NCBI GenBank assembly: GCA_937967325.1
Contig: CALBSQ010000148.1
Location: 1-64,000 of the forward strand
Length of the DNA stretch: 64,000 nucleotides
From: an uncultured Chloroflexota bacterium
GTDB taxonomy: Bacteria; Chloroflexota; UBA4733
Reading direction: 5' to 3'
This document shows, piece by piece, positions 25,832 to 37,040 of the stretch. Positions within the stretch are counted from its first letter, which is position 1, and each line of letters starts with the position of its first letter. The notes under the pieces were generated by a model that saw only the letters and a program-made list of their open reading frames with translations, did no database searches and was not told the DNA's origin. The position numbers and the translations under genes were made by a program.

Positions 25832-27296
25832 GGGGCTGCCCATCTTGGCAGTAGGGGCGGACCTGATCGCCTTGCTCCTGGCCTTTTCGCTGGCCTACCG
25901 GCTGCACTTTTCCGACCAACTGGCGGTCTTGAGCCCGGTCATGCGCGACCCGGTGCGCTACCTCGTGGCGATGGCCGTGCTTGTGCCGCTCTGGCTCGCC
26001 GTCTATGCGCTGCGCGGCCTCTACGCCAGGGAGCTGCTCCAGCACAGCACCTTGCTGGTCAGCCGAGTGGCGGATACCACCACCTTCGCGGCGTTGCTGA
26101 CCCTGGCGGGTAGCTACTTGATCGGGAGCACTCAGCTCTCCCGCGGCTGGTTGGTCATAGCCTGGCTCGCTGCGTTGGTCTTCACGTTGGGCGAACGCGA
26201 GCTGCTCGCGTTCGCATTGCAGCGGTACCGACGCCACCATCCCTGGCGAGTGCTGATCGCGGGCGCCGGGCAAAGCGGCGTGCGCGCCGCGGCCCTCCTT
26301 GCCAAGCGTCGCGACGTGAAAGTGGTGGGATTCCTCGACGACTATCTGCCGCTCGGCTTGGCGGTCGCGCCGGGCGCCCGGGTGCTGGATCGGCCGGCGG
26401 CGGCGCTCCGCGTGGCGGTCGCGGAGGCCGTAGACGAGCTGCTGGTGGTTGATGGGGCCCTCGCCCGCGAGAGCCACGACATGCTGCTGCGCGCCGCCTA
26501 CGCGTCGCCGCGACAGCTCCCCCTGCTCCTTTTGCCGAGCAACTCGGAGGAGCTGCTGGTGCGATTGCAGCCGGCCCACCGCGGGAAGGTCGCGGTGCTC
26601 CTACCGGAGCTGCGTCGCATCGCCGGGCTGGAAGGTTTTGCCAAGGCGCTCACCGATCGCGCTGTGGCAGCGCTCGTACTCCTCATCAGCTCGCCGCTCT
26701 TCGCCTGGACCTGGGCGCGGGCGAGGCTGCGGGGCCAACCGTTCCTGCAGGGCACGCCAATGGTGGGCGAGGGAGGCCGCCGCTTCCAACGATGGTCGTT
26801 CGCCGGCTGGGGCCCCGTGGGCGGTGACGTCGGCCAGACTCTCGACCTTGGGCGTCTGCGGGGGCCATACCGCTGGCGCTACGTCGTAGAGAAGCTGCCA
26901 CGCGTGCTCAACGTACTCCGCGGGCAGCTCAGCCTGGTAGGGCCGCGCCCCATCGTCGCCGGCGATTTGCCGCTGGTCAGCACCTGGGCTGGCCTATTGC
27001 TCTCGATGAAACCGGGGGTCGTGGGTCCCTGGCTCCTCCATGGACAGAGCAGCCTGACGCCCACGGAGGAGGTGCAGGCGGACGTGGACTACGTGCGCGA
27101 GCACACCTTGCTGCGAGATGTGGCCATCTTGTGCGGGGCGGTGCGCCAGGTTAGCGGCTTGCTCTTCCAGCGTGTCGCCGACGACGCGGACACGCTCTTG
27201 GCGCTCCCGCTGAACGGCCCGCCCAGTGCATCCGAAGGAGCCGATCCAGATGGGCTGGCCATCACGCGACGTCATGCCACGGAGGGGCAACGCTGA
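25818..27296 (+). CDS. Polyprenyl-phosphate sugar-1-phosphate transferase (WcaJ/WbaP type)
   Basis: A 492-residue membrane enzyme that starts polysaccharide repeats by moving a sugar 1-phosphate to undecaprenyl phosphate. The N-terminal third has about four to five membrane helices, then a nucleotide-binding-like strand VLIAGAGQSGVRAA near residue 147. The C-terminal catalytic domain includes the conserved SLVGPRP near residue 371 and MKPGVVGPWLLHG. The start is TTG at 25818, with GGAG seven bases upstream, inside the end of the kinase gene, which suggests translational coupling. A role in capsule or exopolysaccharide is likely, although glycosyltransferases and a flippase are absent here. 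Confidence 0.88.
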   Translation: MPARRGLPILAVGADLIALLLAFSLAYRLHFSDQLAVLSPVMRDPVRYLVAMAVLVPLWLAVYALRGLYARELLQHSTLLVSRVADTTTFAALLTLAGSYLIGSTQLSRGWLVIAWLAALVFTLGERELLAFALQRYRRHHPWRVLIAGAGQSGVRAAALLAKRRDVKVVGFLDDYLPLGLAVAPGARVLDRPAAALRVAVAEAVDELLVVDGALARESHDMLLRAAYASPRQLPLLLLPSNSEELLVRLQPAHRGKVAVLLPELRRIAGLEGFAKALTDRAVAALVLLISSPLFAWTWARARLRGQPFLQGTPMVGEGGRRFQRWSFAGWGPVGGDVGQTLDLGRLRGPYRWRYVVEKLPRVLNVLRGQLSLVGPRPIVAGDLPLVSTWAGLLLSMKPGVVGPWLLHGQSSLTPTEEVQADVDYVREHTLLRDVAILCGAVRQVSGLLFQRVADDADTLLALPLNGPPSASEGADPDGLAITRRHATEGQR

Positions 27297-27446
27297 CAGC
27301 CGCTCCAGCGATGAACGTTGGACAGGCGTAGCTTCGGTGCGCGATCCGGCGCGAATGGTCATGCGGGCGATTTGACCGGTAGAGTGTACCATGCGACGGC
27401 ATTAATAATCTGCTCAGGAGGTCAGTACACAGGGAGGGCACGGGCT

Positions 27447-27719
27447 GTGGAACCTGATCGGCATCCATTCCATGATTTAATCGAGGCGGTGGAGGGAGCG
27501 CCACGCTACACCGTTGAGCGGCAGGTCGTGTACCTTTCCCCGACCGACGCCCATCGGTACGCCGTCCTGTATATCGTCTGGGACCACAGCCAGCGCTGTT
27601 TCCTGGGCGAGGGGTTTGAGACTCGGGAACAGGCTGAGTTGGTGGCCAGGCGCTTGAACCGGCGGCGGGTCCACACGGCGACGGCTGGATCCAGAGCGAC
27701 GCGGTCCGGCGGCGCCTAG
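27447..27719 (+). CDS. Small cytosolic protein, unknown
   Basis: A 90-residue hypothetical protein. The central part (VYLSPTDAHRYAVLYIVWD, then ETREQAELVARRLNRRR) looks like a compact alpha/beta domain. GTG at 27447 has AGGGAGGGC upstream. I recognise no family. It sits between the sugar transferase and a convergent GntR regulator. Confidence 0.5.
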   Translation: MEPDRHPFHDLIEAVEGAPRYTVERQVVYLSPTDAHRYAVLYIVWDHSQRCFLGEGFETREQAELVARRLNRRRVHTATAGSRATRSGGA

Positions 27720-27745
27720 CATGGTCGCCGTCGTGGGCGCGGCGT

Positions 27746-28510
27746 CTACCCGGTAGCGTCCCCGACGAGGACCGCCGTGTGCTGCGCGAGGTGAGTTGAG
27801 CGGCTCCGTTCCACCAGGTCACGATAGCGTACCCAGACCCCCTTCTGAATCATCACGTTGGTGTTGAGGATGGTTTCGCGCACCATTTGGCCGGCTGCGA
27901 CGGCATTGTGGCTGGCGATGGCGTCGAGGATGCGCTGGTGCTCCTCCCGCCAGGCGCCGCTGGTCAGCCCATGAGCCAGCTCGTAGTGGACGACGCGCGT
28001 GAGGTCGTCCATCAACTGGGAGAATAGGCGGGCCAGCCGCCGGTTCCCGGACGCCTCGGCGATGCCGACGTGGAATTTGCGGTTCAGCTCGACGGCACGG
28101 GGAAAGAGCGCCGGACTGAGCTCCTCCGGGCCGAACCCCACCAGATGCGCCAGCCCCGCCGCTTCTTGGGCGCTGATGCGCTGAGCGGCCGCCTCGGCGG
28201 TGGCCGGCTCCAGCAGCATGCGCACTTCGTAGGCGTCGACGACATCGGCGGTGCTGATCTCGGTGGCGAAGTGGCCAACGCGGGGGACGATGCGCACCAG
28301 CCCGCGTTCCTGCAGTGCCAGCAGGCTCTCTCGCACGGGGGTGCGGCTCATCCCCAGCTCGCGGGCGACGGCGGCGTCGTCGATGGGATCGCCCGGCGCG
28401 ATAGTGTTGGCGAGAATACGCTGGCGCAGCACCTGGAAAGCGTGACTCGTGAGATTGTCTCCCCGCCCGCGGCGGGGACTCGGGGCAGCGAATCCAACAG
28501 GCAAGCTCAT
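27746..28510 (-). CDS. GntR/FadR-type transcriptional regulator (FCD domain)
   Basis: A 254-residue regulator. An N-terminal winged helix (residues about 18-85) has IDDAAVARELGMSRTPVRES, the GntR recognition motif. An all-helical FCD effector domain follows, with the metal/ligand histidines plausible in KFHVGIAEASGN and the EEHQRILDAI segment. FadR-group regulators usually sense organic acids or sugar acids. ATG at 28510 is preferred for AGAGGAT upstream over a GTG at 28525. It is transcribed away from the following membrane-protein gene, which could be a target. Confidence 0.88.
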   Translation of the reverse strand: MSLPVGFAAPSPRRGRGDNLTSHAFQVLRQRILANTIAPGDPIDDAAVARELGMSRTPVRESLLALQERGLVRIVPRVGHFATEISTADVVDAYEVRMLLEPATAEAAAQRISAQEAAGLAHLVGFGPEELSPALFPRAVELNRKFHVGIAEASGNRRLARLFSQLMDDLTRVVHYELAHGLTSGAWREEHQRILDAIASHNAVAAGQMVRETILNTNVMIQKGVWVRYRDLVERSRSTHLAQHTAVLVGDATG

Positions 28511-28693
28511 TCCATCCTCTGACACATGCGGGTAGCAGAGATATATTAGGTGGATATCTTGCCGTTCGTCAACTTCACCCTACCCTTGTCTCCGACGCCT
28601 CACGCTCTTCCGCACGGTTCAAGTCAGGGAGAAGGGGCGACAGGAGTGACCGGTAGGAAGCGGCGACCGGAGTCGTGGTAGGCTGTAGCCCAT

Positions 28694-29488
28694 ATGGTAG
28701 CGACGCACGAGTCAGCGGTCCGGGGCGCGCCTGCCAAGGCGCCGGCGGTACGCCCTACTGGCTGGTGGCCTCTGGTGGGCGGCAGCATTGCCAGCCTGGT
28801 GATTGTCGGCCTCTGCGCCGTCACCATGGCTTCCTGGTCTGCCGGTCTGCCGGGGGACCTGCTGCTGGGCGCCGCCGCGATAGGCCTGCTCTGGCGGCTG
28901 CCGCACACCATCCCCGTCTGGTCCGGTCTGACCCTGCTGCTCGCCATTGCCGTGGCGTTGAGCGTCGGCAACCAGGATCTGGCCTCGCGCTTCGCCGACC
29001 TGGCCTACTATGGCATCGCTGTCGGCTGCCTGTGGGGCATATGGAATATGCTGTTCGATCGGCTGGGCTGGCAGTTCCCGCTCCAGGTGTTGGACCAGCG
29101 TTGGCGCGAGGACGGCAGGCAAGGCGTCGCCTACGGCGCCGTTACTGCCCTGATCATTGTGGTGGCCTACCTTGGTCTGGTCCGCTCCTGGAGCGCGGGA
29201 ATCGCTCCCGACCTTCTGGTGCTGGCTGGTGTCGCCGGACTGCTCTGGCGTCTGCCCTGGCGTGTGGCTGCGTGGTGTGGACTGACCCTCGCGCTGGCCG
29301 CGCTGCTGGCTGAGGTGGTCGGCAATCAGCCGGCGGCTGCGCGGCTGACGGACCTCGCCGCCTACGGGCTTGTGGTCGCCCTGTTCTGGCTCATCTGGGG
29401 CATACTCATGGACCAGCTCGGCTGGCGTTTGCTGCCGTCGATCGAGCTGTTCGGACATGGGGCCGGCAAGGAAACGAGGGCGCCCTGA
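28694..29488 (+). CDS. Membrane protein with two-fold internal repeat, unknown
   Basis: A 264-residue protein that is almost all membrane helix. It is built of two similar halves of about 90 residues. The first half has SWSAGLPGDLLLG, GLLWRLPHTIPVWSGLTLLL and FDRLGWQFPL. The second half has SWSAGIAPDLLVL, GLLWRLPWRVAAWCGLTLAL and MDQLGWRLLPS. Each half should have three helices. I recognise no family. ATG at 28694 has no strong ribosome binding site. The secreted repeat protein downstream starts 35 bases after the stop codon. Confidence 0.65.
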   Translation: MVATHESAVRGAPAKAPAVRPTGWWPLVGGSIASLVIVGLCAVTMASWSAGLPGDLLLGAAAIGLLWRLPHTIPVWSGLTLLLAIAVALSVGNQDLASRFADLAYYGIAVGCLWGIWNMLFDRLGWQFPLQVLDQRWREDGRQGVAYGAVTALIIVVAYLGLVRSWSAGIAPDLLVLAGVAGLLWRLPWRVAAWCGLTLALAALLAEVVGNQPAAARLTDLAAYGLVVALFWLIWGILMDQLGWRLLPSIELFGHGAGKETRAP

Positions 29489-29523
29489 CTCCACCACCGT
29501 CCAACGAGCCGGGCAAGCAAGGC

Positions 29524-30273
29524 GTGCTGAGCTGGCTATCGCCGTCTGCTCGACGCGAAGCGACCGTTGGCATCCTCGCCGGCTTGATCCTCGTAGCGAC
29601 CGCCTGGATCAGCAGCGGCGCACTGGCGCAGCAGCTCTCGCCCGTTTCGCCAGCCGCGGCAGCGGCGGTGGCCGCGGCTGTGCCGGCGCCGGCGACCGCG
29701 ACCCCCATCCCAACCAGCGGCTGTGTCTCCGCGGCCGACGTGATCGCCAAGGACGGCTTCGATCCCTACGCCATCCTGGCCCAGAAGCGCCCGGATGTCC
29801 TCGCCTACTACATCCAGAACGGCTGGAATCCCCTGTCTCAGTGCCATGGCATCTTTGACGACTGGGCCCGCCAGGACCCGGATGGGAATGGGACGACCGC
29901 CGTGCTTGCCTATGTGAAGCAGAAGGGCTGGGCATCAGGCGGACCGGTGCCGACGCCGACGCCGTATCCTGACTGTTCGGCGCCACCGGCTGAGGTGGCG
30001 CGGTTAGAGTTCGACCCTTACGCCATCCTATCCTTGAACCGGCCGGACGTGCTCTCGCTCTACGCGCGAAACCCGTCCCCCGATGGCAACGGCAACTGGG
30101 ATCCGGCGACCCAGTGCGTCGCCATCTTCGACAACTGGCTCAAGCACCCAGATGGCGGACCGCCGGCAACCGCCGCGCAGTTCGTTCAGGGGCAAGGGTG
30201 GGCGCCGAAAAGGAGCGGTCAGCCGGCCAGTGTAACGTCTGTGTCCTCACTCGACCGGACGCCTACGCCCTAG
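29524..30273 (+). CDS. Exported protein with two Cys-pair repeats, unknown
   Basis: A 249-residue protein with one N-terminal hydrophobic helix (residues about 13-35), probably a signal peptide or anchor, then an Ala/Pro/Thr linker. Two repeats of about 65 residues follow. The first runs GCVSAADVI, FDPYAILAQKRPDVLAYY, QCHGIFDDW, GW. The second runs DCSAPPAEV, FDPYAILSLNRPDVLSLY, QCVAIFDNW, GW. Each repeat holds one pair of cysteines, which suggests a disulfide. GTG at 29524 is the first standard start; the reading frame is open back to the previous stop. Galactokinase starts 12 bases downstream. Function unknown. Confidence 0.6.
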   Translation: MLSWLSPSARREATVGILAGLILVATAWISSGALAQQLSPVSPAAAAAVAAAVPAPATATPIPTSGCVSAADVIAKDGFDPYAILAQKRPDVLAYYIQNGWNPLSQCHGIFDDWARQDPDGNGTTAVLAYVKQKGWASGGPVPTPTPYPDCSAPPAEVARLEFDPYAILSLNRPDVLSLYARNPSPDGNGNWDPATQCVAIFDNWLKHPDGGPPATAAQFVQGQGWAPKRSGQPASVTSVSSLDRTPTP

Positions 30274-30285
30274 GAGGTAACGTCC

Positions 30286-31536
30286 TTGGCAGCCTCAACG
30301 GAATCTGATCCCCGTGCCGAGCGCGTGACCGCCTTGCGCGACCTGTTTGCCCGCCAGTTCGGTCAATCCCCCGCGCTCGTGGCGCGGGCGCCGGGTCGGG
30401 TCAACCTGATCGGGGAGCATACCGACTATAACGACGGCTTCGTCTTCCCCGTCGCCATCGATCGCGACACGCTGGTCGCCGTCCGTCCGCGTGCTGATCG
30501 TGAGGTACGGGTCTATTCGTCGACGCTGCGGCGTGCCGCGCAGTGGACGCTCGTAGGCATCGAACGGTCCACTGAGCAGCCTTGGAGCAACTACATCCGT
30601 GGCCTGGTGCGCTACTTGCTCGGGGCCGGGGTCTCGTTGCCCGGCGTGGACCTGGCTATCGCCAGCACCGTTCCTCTCGGGGCCGGACTTTCCAGCTCGG
30701 CGGCGTTGGAGATGGCCTCGGGTACCGCCTTGCTGGCGCTGGCGGGTAGCCAGTCAGTGGCGGGGCCTATCGGACCGACGAGCGGCGCGGTCGATCCATG
30801 GCAGACCATGGCCGTTACGGACCTCGCGCTCCTCTGCCGGCGCGTGGAGAACCAGTTTGTCGGCGTCAACTCGGGCATCATGGATCAGTTCATCGCTGGG
30901 CTGGCGACGCCCGCCCACGCGCTGCTGTTGGATTGTCGCAGTCTGGCCTACGAACATGTGCCCTTGCCCGATGGTTATCTCATCGGCGTCGCCGACACCG
31001 GCGTCAAGCACGGGCTGGTCGCCTCCGAGTACAACGCCCGGCGCGCCGAATGTGAAGAGGGCGTCCGGTTGCTCCAACCCGTGCTGCCAGGCATTCGCGC
31101 CCTCCGTGATGTCACTCCGGAGCAGCTCGGCGGGCATCAGCACCTCCTGCCGGAGCGGGTTGCCCGCCGCTGCCGCCACGTCGTGACCGAGAACGCGCGG
31201 GTTCTCGATGCTGTGGCTGCACTCAGGGCCGGCGACCTGGACACCGTTGGCCGCCTGATGTACGCCTCGCACGCCAGCCTGCACGACGACTACGAGGTCA
31301 CCGTTCCGGAGCTGGACACGCTGGTGGAGGCGGCCCGTGCCGTCCGCGGCGTGGTCGGCAGCCGCATGACCGGCGGAGGCTTCGGAGGCTCCACGGTCAC
31401 CCTGATGGAGCGCCGCGCCGCGCCCCACTGGGACCGGGCGCTGCGGCGCGCCTACCGCGAGCGGTTCGGCCGTGCGCCGAGCACGTTTGTGACGGCGGCG
31501 GCGGGCGGGGCGGGGATCGTCATCCCGCCGGTTTGA
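30286..31536 (+). CDS. galK: Galactokinase
   Basis: A 416-residue GHMP kinase that phosphorylates galactose to galactose 1-phosphate, the first step of the Leloir pathway. The galactokinase signature GRVNLIGEHTDYNDG is at residues about 37-51, the ATP loop PLGAGLSSSAAL near 130, and the C-terminal motif GSRMTGGGFGG near 358. The catalytic Asp is in NSGIMDQFI. The start is TTG at 30286, with a strong TAGGAGG ten bases upstream. The enzyme is slightly longer than usual because of an insert after residue 145. No galT or galE is adjacent. Confidence 0.94.
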   Translation: MAASTESDPRAERVTALRDLFARQFGQSPALVARAPGRVNLIGEHTDYNDGFVFPVAIDRDTLVAVRPRADREVRVYSSTLRRAAQWTLVGIERSTEQPWSNYIRGLVRYLLGAGVSLPGVDLAIASTVPLGAGLSSSAALEMASGTALLALAGSQSVAGPIGPTSGAVDPWQTMAVTDLALLCRRVENQFVGVNSGIMDQFIAGLATPAHALLLDCRSLAYEHVPLPDGYLIGVADTGVKHGLVASEYNARRAECEEGVRLLQPVLPGIRALRDVTPEQLGGHQHLLPERVARRCRHVVTENARVLDAVAALRAGDLDTVGRLMYASHASLHDDYEVTVPELDTLVEAARAVRGVVGSRMTGGGFGGSTVTLMERRAAPHWDRALRRAYRERFGRAPSTFVTAAAGGAGIVIPPV

Positions 31537-31633
31537 CCCCCTTACATCCCAGGTGGAATACTAGGTCGGTTCTGGCTGCCGTGTCCCCTGTGTTCGCGGC
31601 GGCGACGGGATCAGCGTGAGGAGAGGCGACGCG

Positions 31634-32143
31634 GTGCTGGCTGAGAAGATCCGCGACGTGCCCGATTTCCCCAAGCCGGGCATCCTGTTCAAGGACATTA
31701 CGACCCTGCTGCAGGATGGGGCAGCCTTCCGCGAATCCATCCGCGCGCTGGCCGAGCGCTGCCGGACGCTCCAGCCGGAAGTGATCGTCGGCATGGAGTC
31801 GCGCGGCTTCATCTTCGGGGCGCCGGTGGCCTATGAGCTGGGTTTGGGCTTCGTGCCCGTCCGCAAGCTGGGCAAGCTTCCCGCCGAGACCATCAAGGAA
31901 GAGTACCAACTGGAGTACGGTACCAACACCGTGGAGATCCATCGCGACGCTATCAGCTCTGGCCAACGCGTGGTGATCGTGGACGATCTGCTGGCCACGG
32001 GCGGCACCTGCCGGGCCACCGCGCGGCTGGTGGAGCGGCTGGGCGGCCTGGTGGCCGGCGTGGCATTTCTGGTGGAGCTGACCTTCCTCAACGGCCGCGA
32101 AGTGCTGCGTGGGTACCCTATCGAGACGGTGATCCGGTTTTGA
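31634..32143 (+). CDS. apt: Adenine phosphoribosyltransferase
   Basis: A 169-residue purine salvage enzyme that joins adenine to PRPP to give AMP. It begins LAEKIRDVPDFPKPGILFKD, the family start. The PRPP loop is VVIVDDLLATGGT near residue 113, and MESRGFIFGAPVA is the adenine/PRPP contact region. GTG at 31634 is chosen over GTG at 31616 for GGAGAGG seven bases upstream. Together with mtnA downstream it fits recycling of adenine released from methylthioadenosine. A hairpin with a T-rich tail (32295-32322) ends the unit. Confidence 0.94.
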   Translation: MLAEKIRDVPDFPKPGILFKDITTLLQDGAAFRESIRALAERCRTLQPEVIVGMESRGFIFGAPVAYELGLGFVPVRKLGKLPAETIKEEYQLEYGTNTVEIHRDAISSGQRVVIVDDLLATGGTCRATARLVERLGGLVAGVAFLVELTFLNGREVLRGYPIETVIRF

Positions 32144-32212
32144 GCGAGCGAATGGGGAGGCCGGCTTGTGCGGTCGCGCGCCTGCCGATGAATCAGCAGG
32201 CTACGATTACAA

Positions 32213-32347
32213 AGCCCCCTAAAGGAGGCTGGACTGAACAATCAATTGTGCTGAGGCGCAGCAATTGCGGGAATTACACTGGCATCACGTGTTTAGCCTG
32301 CTTTAGCAGGCTTTGTATTGTTAGCCGGACCATTTATGGTCCGGTGG
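32213..32347. repeat. Array of small hairpins, two related in opposite orientation
   Basis: Three hairpins lie between apt and mtnA: 32213-32230, 32295-32312 and 32325-32344. The first, with its ACAAAGCC flank, is an inverted, diverged copy of the second (compare ACAAAGCCCCCTAAAGG with ACAAAGCCTGCTAAAGC read on the minus strand). The third is a perfect nine-base stem, CCGGACCAT with ATGGTCCGG. This looks like a small palindromic element. Confidence 0.65.
32295..32322 (+). terminator. Candidate intrinsic terminator after apt
   Basis: A perfect seven-base stem, AGCCTGC-TTTA-GCAGGCT, is followed by TTGTATTGTT. The stem and T-rich tail fit an intrinsic terminator for apt, 150 bases after its stop codon. 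Confidence 0.5.
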
Positions 32348-32408
32348 CGCTGCCGTGCCCGACCTATGCGCCCCATCTCGCTGCAAGCATCGCCATATGC
32401 ATCCCTCA

Positions 32409-33442
<1,034 letters not shown>

Positions 33443-33446
<4 letters not shown>

Positions 33447-34375
33447 GCCTGTTGGTCGTCGGCTCCGTTGCGTTGGACAGCGTGGAAACCCCGTTCGGCT
33501 CGGTCACCGACGCGCTCGGCGGCACCGCCTCCTATTTCACGACCGCGGCCAGTCTGTTCACCCGCGTGCAGGTCGTTGGGGTGGTCGGTGAGGACTTCCC
33601 CGTAGAGTACCGAGACTTCCTGCAATCGCGCAACGCCGATCTGACCGGGCTGTCGACCGCGCCGGGGACGAGCTTCCGCTGGAAGGCTCGTTTCGACTTC
33701 AATCTCTCCGCTGCTCAGACCCTCGACACCCAGTTGGGCGTGTTCGCCGGCTTCCGGCCCGAGCTTCCGGCACCCTATCAGGACGCGGAGTTCGTCTTCC
33801 TCGGCAACATCGATCCCGAGCTGCAGCTCACCGTCCTTGAGCAGTTGCGGCGACCGCGCTTCGTGCTGCTGGACACCATGGACTTTTGGATCGGTGGGAA
33901 GCGGGATCAATTGGCCGAAGTGGTGCGGCGGGTGGACGGCGTGCGCATCAACGAAGGGGAGATCCGCCAATACACCGGCACGTTCAGCCTGCGCGCCGCG
34001 GCCCGGCGGGTGATGTCCGAAGGTCCCAGCGTGGTGATCGTCACTCGCGGCGAATATGGCGCCCTGCTGTTCAGCCGCGACGACCTCTTCGTCGCGCCTG
34101 CTTATCTGCTGGAAGAGGTGCGCGATCCGACCGGCGCGGGCGACTCCTTCGCTGGCGGGCTGATGGGTTTCCTGGCGAGGGAGGGTACCGTCGACCGGCT
34201 CACCTTGCGCCGCGCTATGCTGTATGGCGCTGTGCTGTCGTCGTTCATCGTCGAGGAGTTCAGCGTTGGCCGCTTGCGGGCGATTACCATGAATGACGTC
34301 GTGGCGCGCTACGAGGAGCTCGTGCGCACCACCCATTTTGACGAGGCCGCGCTCGCGCCGGCCGGAAAGGTGTAA
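33443..34375 (+). CDS. PfkB-family carbohydrate or nucleoside kinase
   Basis: A 310-residue ribokinase-fold kinase. The C-terminal signature DPTGAGDSFAGG near residue 229 holds the catalytic Asp, and RINEGEIRQYTG fits the family's second motif. It overlaps mtnA by four bases and ends six bases before ahcY. From this place an adenosine kinase, which would pull SAH hydrolysis forward by removing adenosine, or a methylthioribose-type kinase, are both reasonable. Sequence alone does not choose. Confidence 0.85.
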
Positions 34376-34380
34376 ACACA

Positions 34381-35658
<1,278 letters not shown>

Positions 35659-36001
35659 CGAGCGATCAGGTGTCAGGTATCAGCCATCAGCGGGCGTATC
35701 GGAAGGTAAGGTTCCCTCATTCCTCGAGGGCGGAGATGAGAGGCAAGGCAGCTTGGATGGACGCGACACTGGCGGCGGGGGCGCCGGGGCCGCGACTGCG
35801 GGCCCAGGGGGCACCCCCGGCCAACCACGAAGCACTGCGGTGCGGCGGACGGCTCCAACAGACACTACGACTCCCAAATCGGGATGTCGACCCCACATCG
35901 TCGGGCGACCGCAGTCGCCCCGGTCGCTTGGCCGCCGACCGCAGTCGCGGCCCCGGCATCCCCACCACCAGTGTCGCGTCTCTTCCTAATCCGCGTAAGG
36001 G
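35659..36001. other. Intergenic region with repeats, no gene
   Basis: The 343 bases after ahcY hold no convincing gene. The second half (35905-35955) is a copy of repeat family R2. The start has CAGGTGTCAGGTATCAG, a sort of degenerate direct repeat. The promoter of the epimerase gene could lie at the end. Confidence 0.5.
35905..35955. repeat. Dispersed repeat, family R2, copy 2
   Basis: About 51 bases match 7543-7592 with few changes. Here the two internal halves are GACCGCAGTCGCCCC and GACCGCAGTCGCGGCCCC, so the halves are closer to each other than in copy 1. Confidence 0.75.
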
Positions 36002-36943
36002 ATGAGCGATCGTGTGACCGCGCTCATCACCGGGGCGGGCGGCTTCGTGGGCCGGCACCTCGCCCGTCACCTGCGGTCCCTGGGTCAGGAGGTACATGGG
36101 CTTGGTCGCGGCGAGGCGCCGCCCGATCTCCAGCAGTTTCATCGAGCCGACCTGCTCGACGTGGCTGCTACACGCCGTGCCATAGCCGCTGCCCGTCCCG
36201 GTGCCGTCTATCACCTCGCGGCCCAGTCGGCCGTGCCGCAATCGTGGGACGATCCGGCCGGCACCGTCGTCAACAATCTGGTCGGGCAGATCAACCTGCT
36301 CGAAGCGGTGCGGGCTGAAGAGTTGGACCCTGTTATCGTGGTTGCCATCTCGTCGGAGGTCTACGGCCTCGTCCAACCGGAGGACAACCCGATCTCGGAG
36401 GATGTGCCGCTTCGTCCCGTCAGCCCCTACGCGGTGAGCAAGGCCGGCCAGGACCTGCTGGCGTACCAGTACGCGATGGGCCGGGGCATGCGCATCGTCC
36501 GGTTACGTGCCTTCAATCACGTCGGGCCGGGGCAATCGGATCGCTTCGCTATTGCCAGCTTCGCCCGTCAGATCGCCGAGATCGAGCGTGGCCTGCGACC
36601 TCCGGTCGTGGAGGTCGGCGACCTGACGGCGGAGCGCGACTTCAGCGACGTGCGCGACATCGTCCGCGCCTATGTGCTGGCGGCGGAGTGTGGCCGGCCC
36701 GGCGAGGTATACAATGTAGGCTCAGAAGCCGGGCGGCGGGTGGCGGATGTACTGGAGGGGCTGATCGGCCTGAGCACGGTACGCGTGGACGTGCAGCAGG
36801 AGGTGTCTCGTCTGCGTCCGGCGGACGTGCCTCGGCTGGTCTGCAATGCCGCTCGCCTTCGCTCAGCCACGGGATGGAAGCCGATGATTCCGTTCGAGGA
36901 GAGTTTGCGGGACGTGCTGGAGGATTGGCGAGCGCGGGTATGA
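36002..36943 (+). CDS. NAD-dependent epimerase/GDP-sugar reductase (extended SDR)
   Basis: A 313-residue extended short-chain dehydrogenase. The NAD motif TGAGGFVG is at residues 10-17, the catalytic pair is YAVSK near residue 142 with SSEVYG before it, and the sugar region has RAFNHVGPGQ. The pattern resembles GDP-4-dehydro-6-deoxy-D-mannose reductase (Rmd), which makes GDP-rhamnose, but other nucleotide-sugar roles are possible. ATG at 36002 is preceded closely by TAAGGG. A strong hairpin begins at its stop codon. Confidence 0.85.
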   Translation: MSDRVTALITGAGGFVGRHLARHLRSLGQEVHGLGRGEAPPDLQQFHRADLLDVAATRRAIAAARPGAVYHLAAQSAVPQSWDDPAGTVVNNLVGQINLLEAVRAEELDPVIVVAISSEVYGLVQPEDNPISEDVPLRPVSPYAVSKAGQDLLAYQYAMGRGMRIVRLRAFNHVGPGQSDRFAIASFARQIAEIERGLRPPVVEVGDLTAERDFSDVRDIVRAYVLAAECGRPGEVYNVGSEAGRRVADVLEGLIGLSTVRVDVQQEVSRLRPADVPRLVCNAARLRSATGWKPMIPFEESLRDVLEDWRARV

Positions 36944-37010
36944 GTCGACCTCACCCCACCCTCCCCATCCCCACCGATACGGTAGGAAGGGAGGGTGGGG
37001 TGAGGTCGAC
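36944..37010 (+). terminator. Perfect 21-bp palindrome directly after a stop codon
   Basis: Arms 36944-36964 and 36990-37010 are exact reverse complements (GTCGACCTCACCCCACC in the left arm) around a 25-base loop. The left arm starts on the base after the TGA of the epimerase gene. It could end transcription or protect the 3' end. There is no T run, so a REP-like repeat is an alternative. Confidence 0.6.
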
Positions 37011-37040
37011 AGTGAGGGCCATAGGTGAGGAGCGACGGGC

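Noticed and set aside
32144..32408. SAM or SAH riboswitch before mtnA
   Set aside because: The hairpins present are simple palindromes; I cannot find the conserved core of a SAM or SAH riboswitch.
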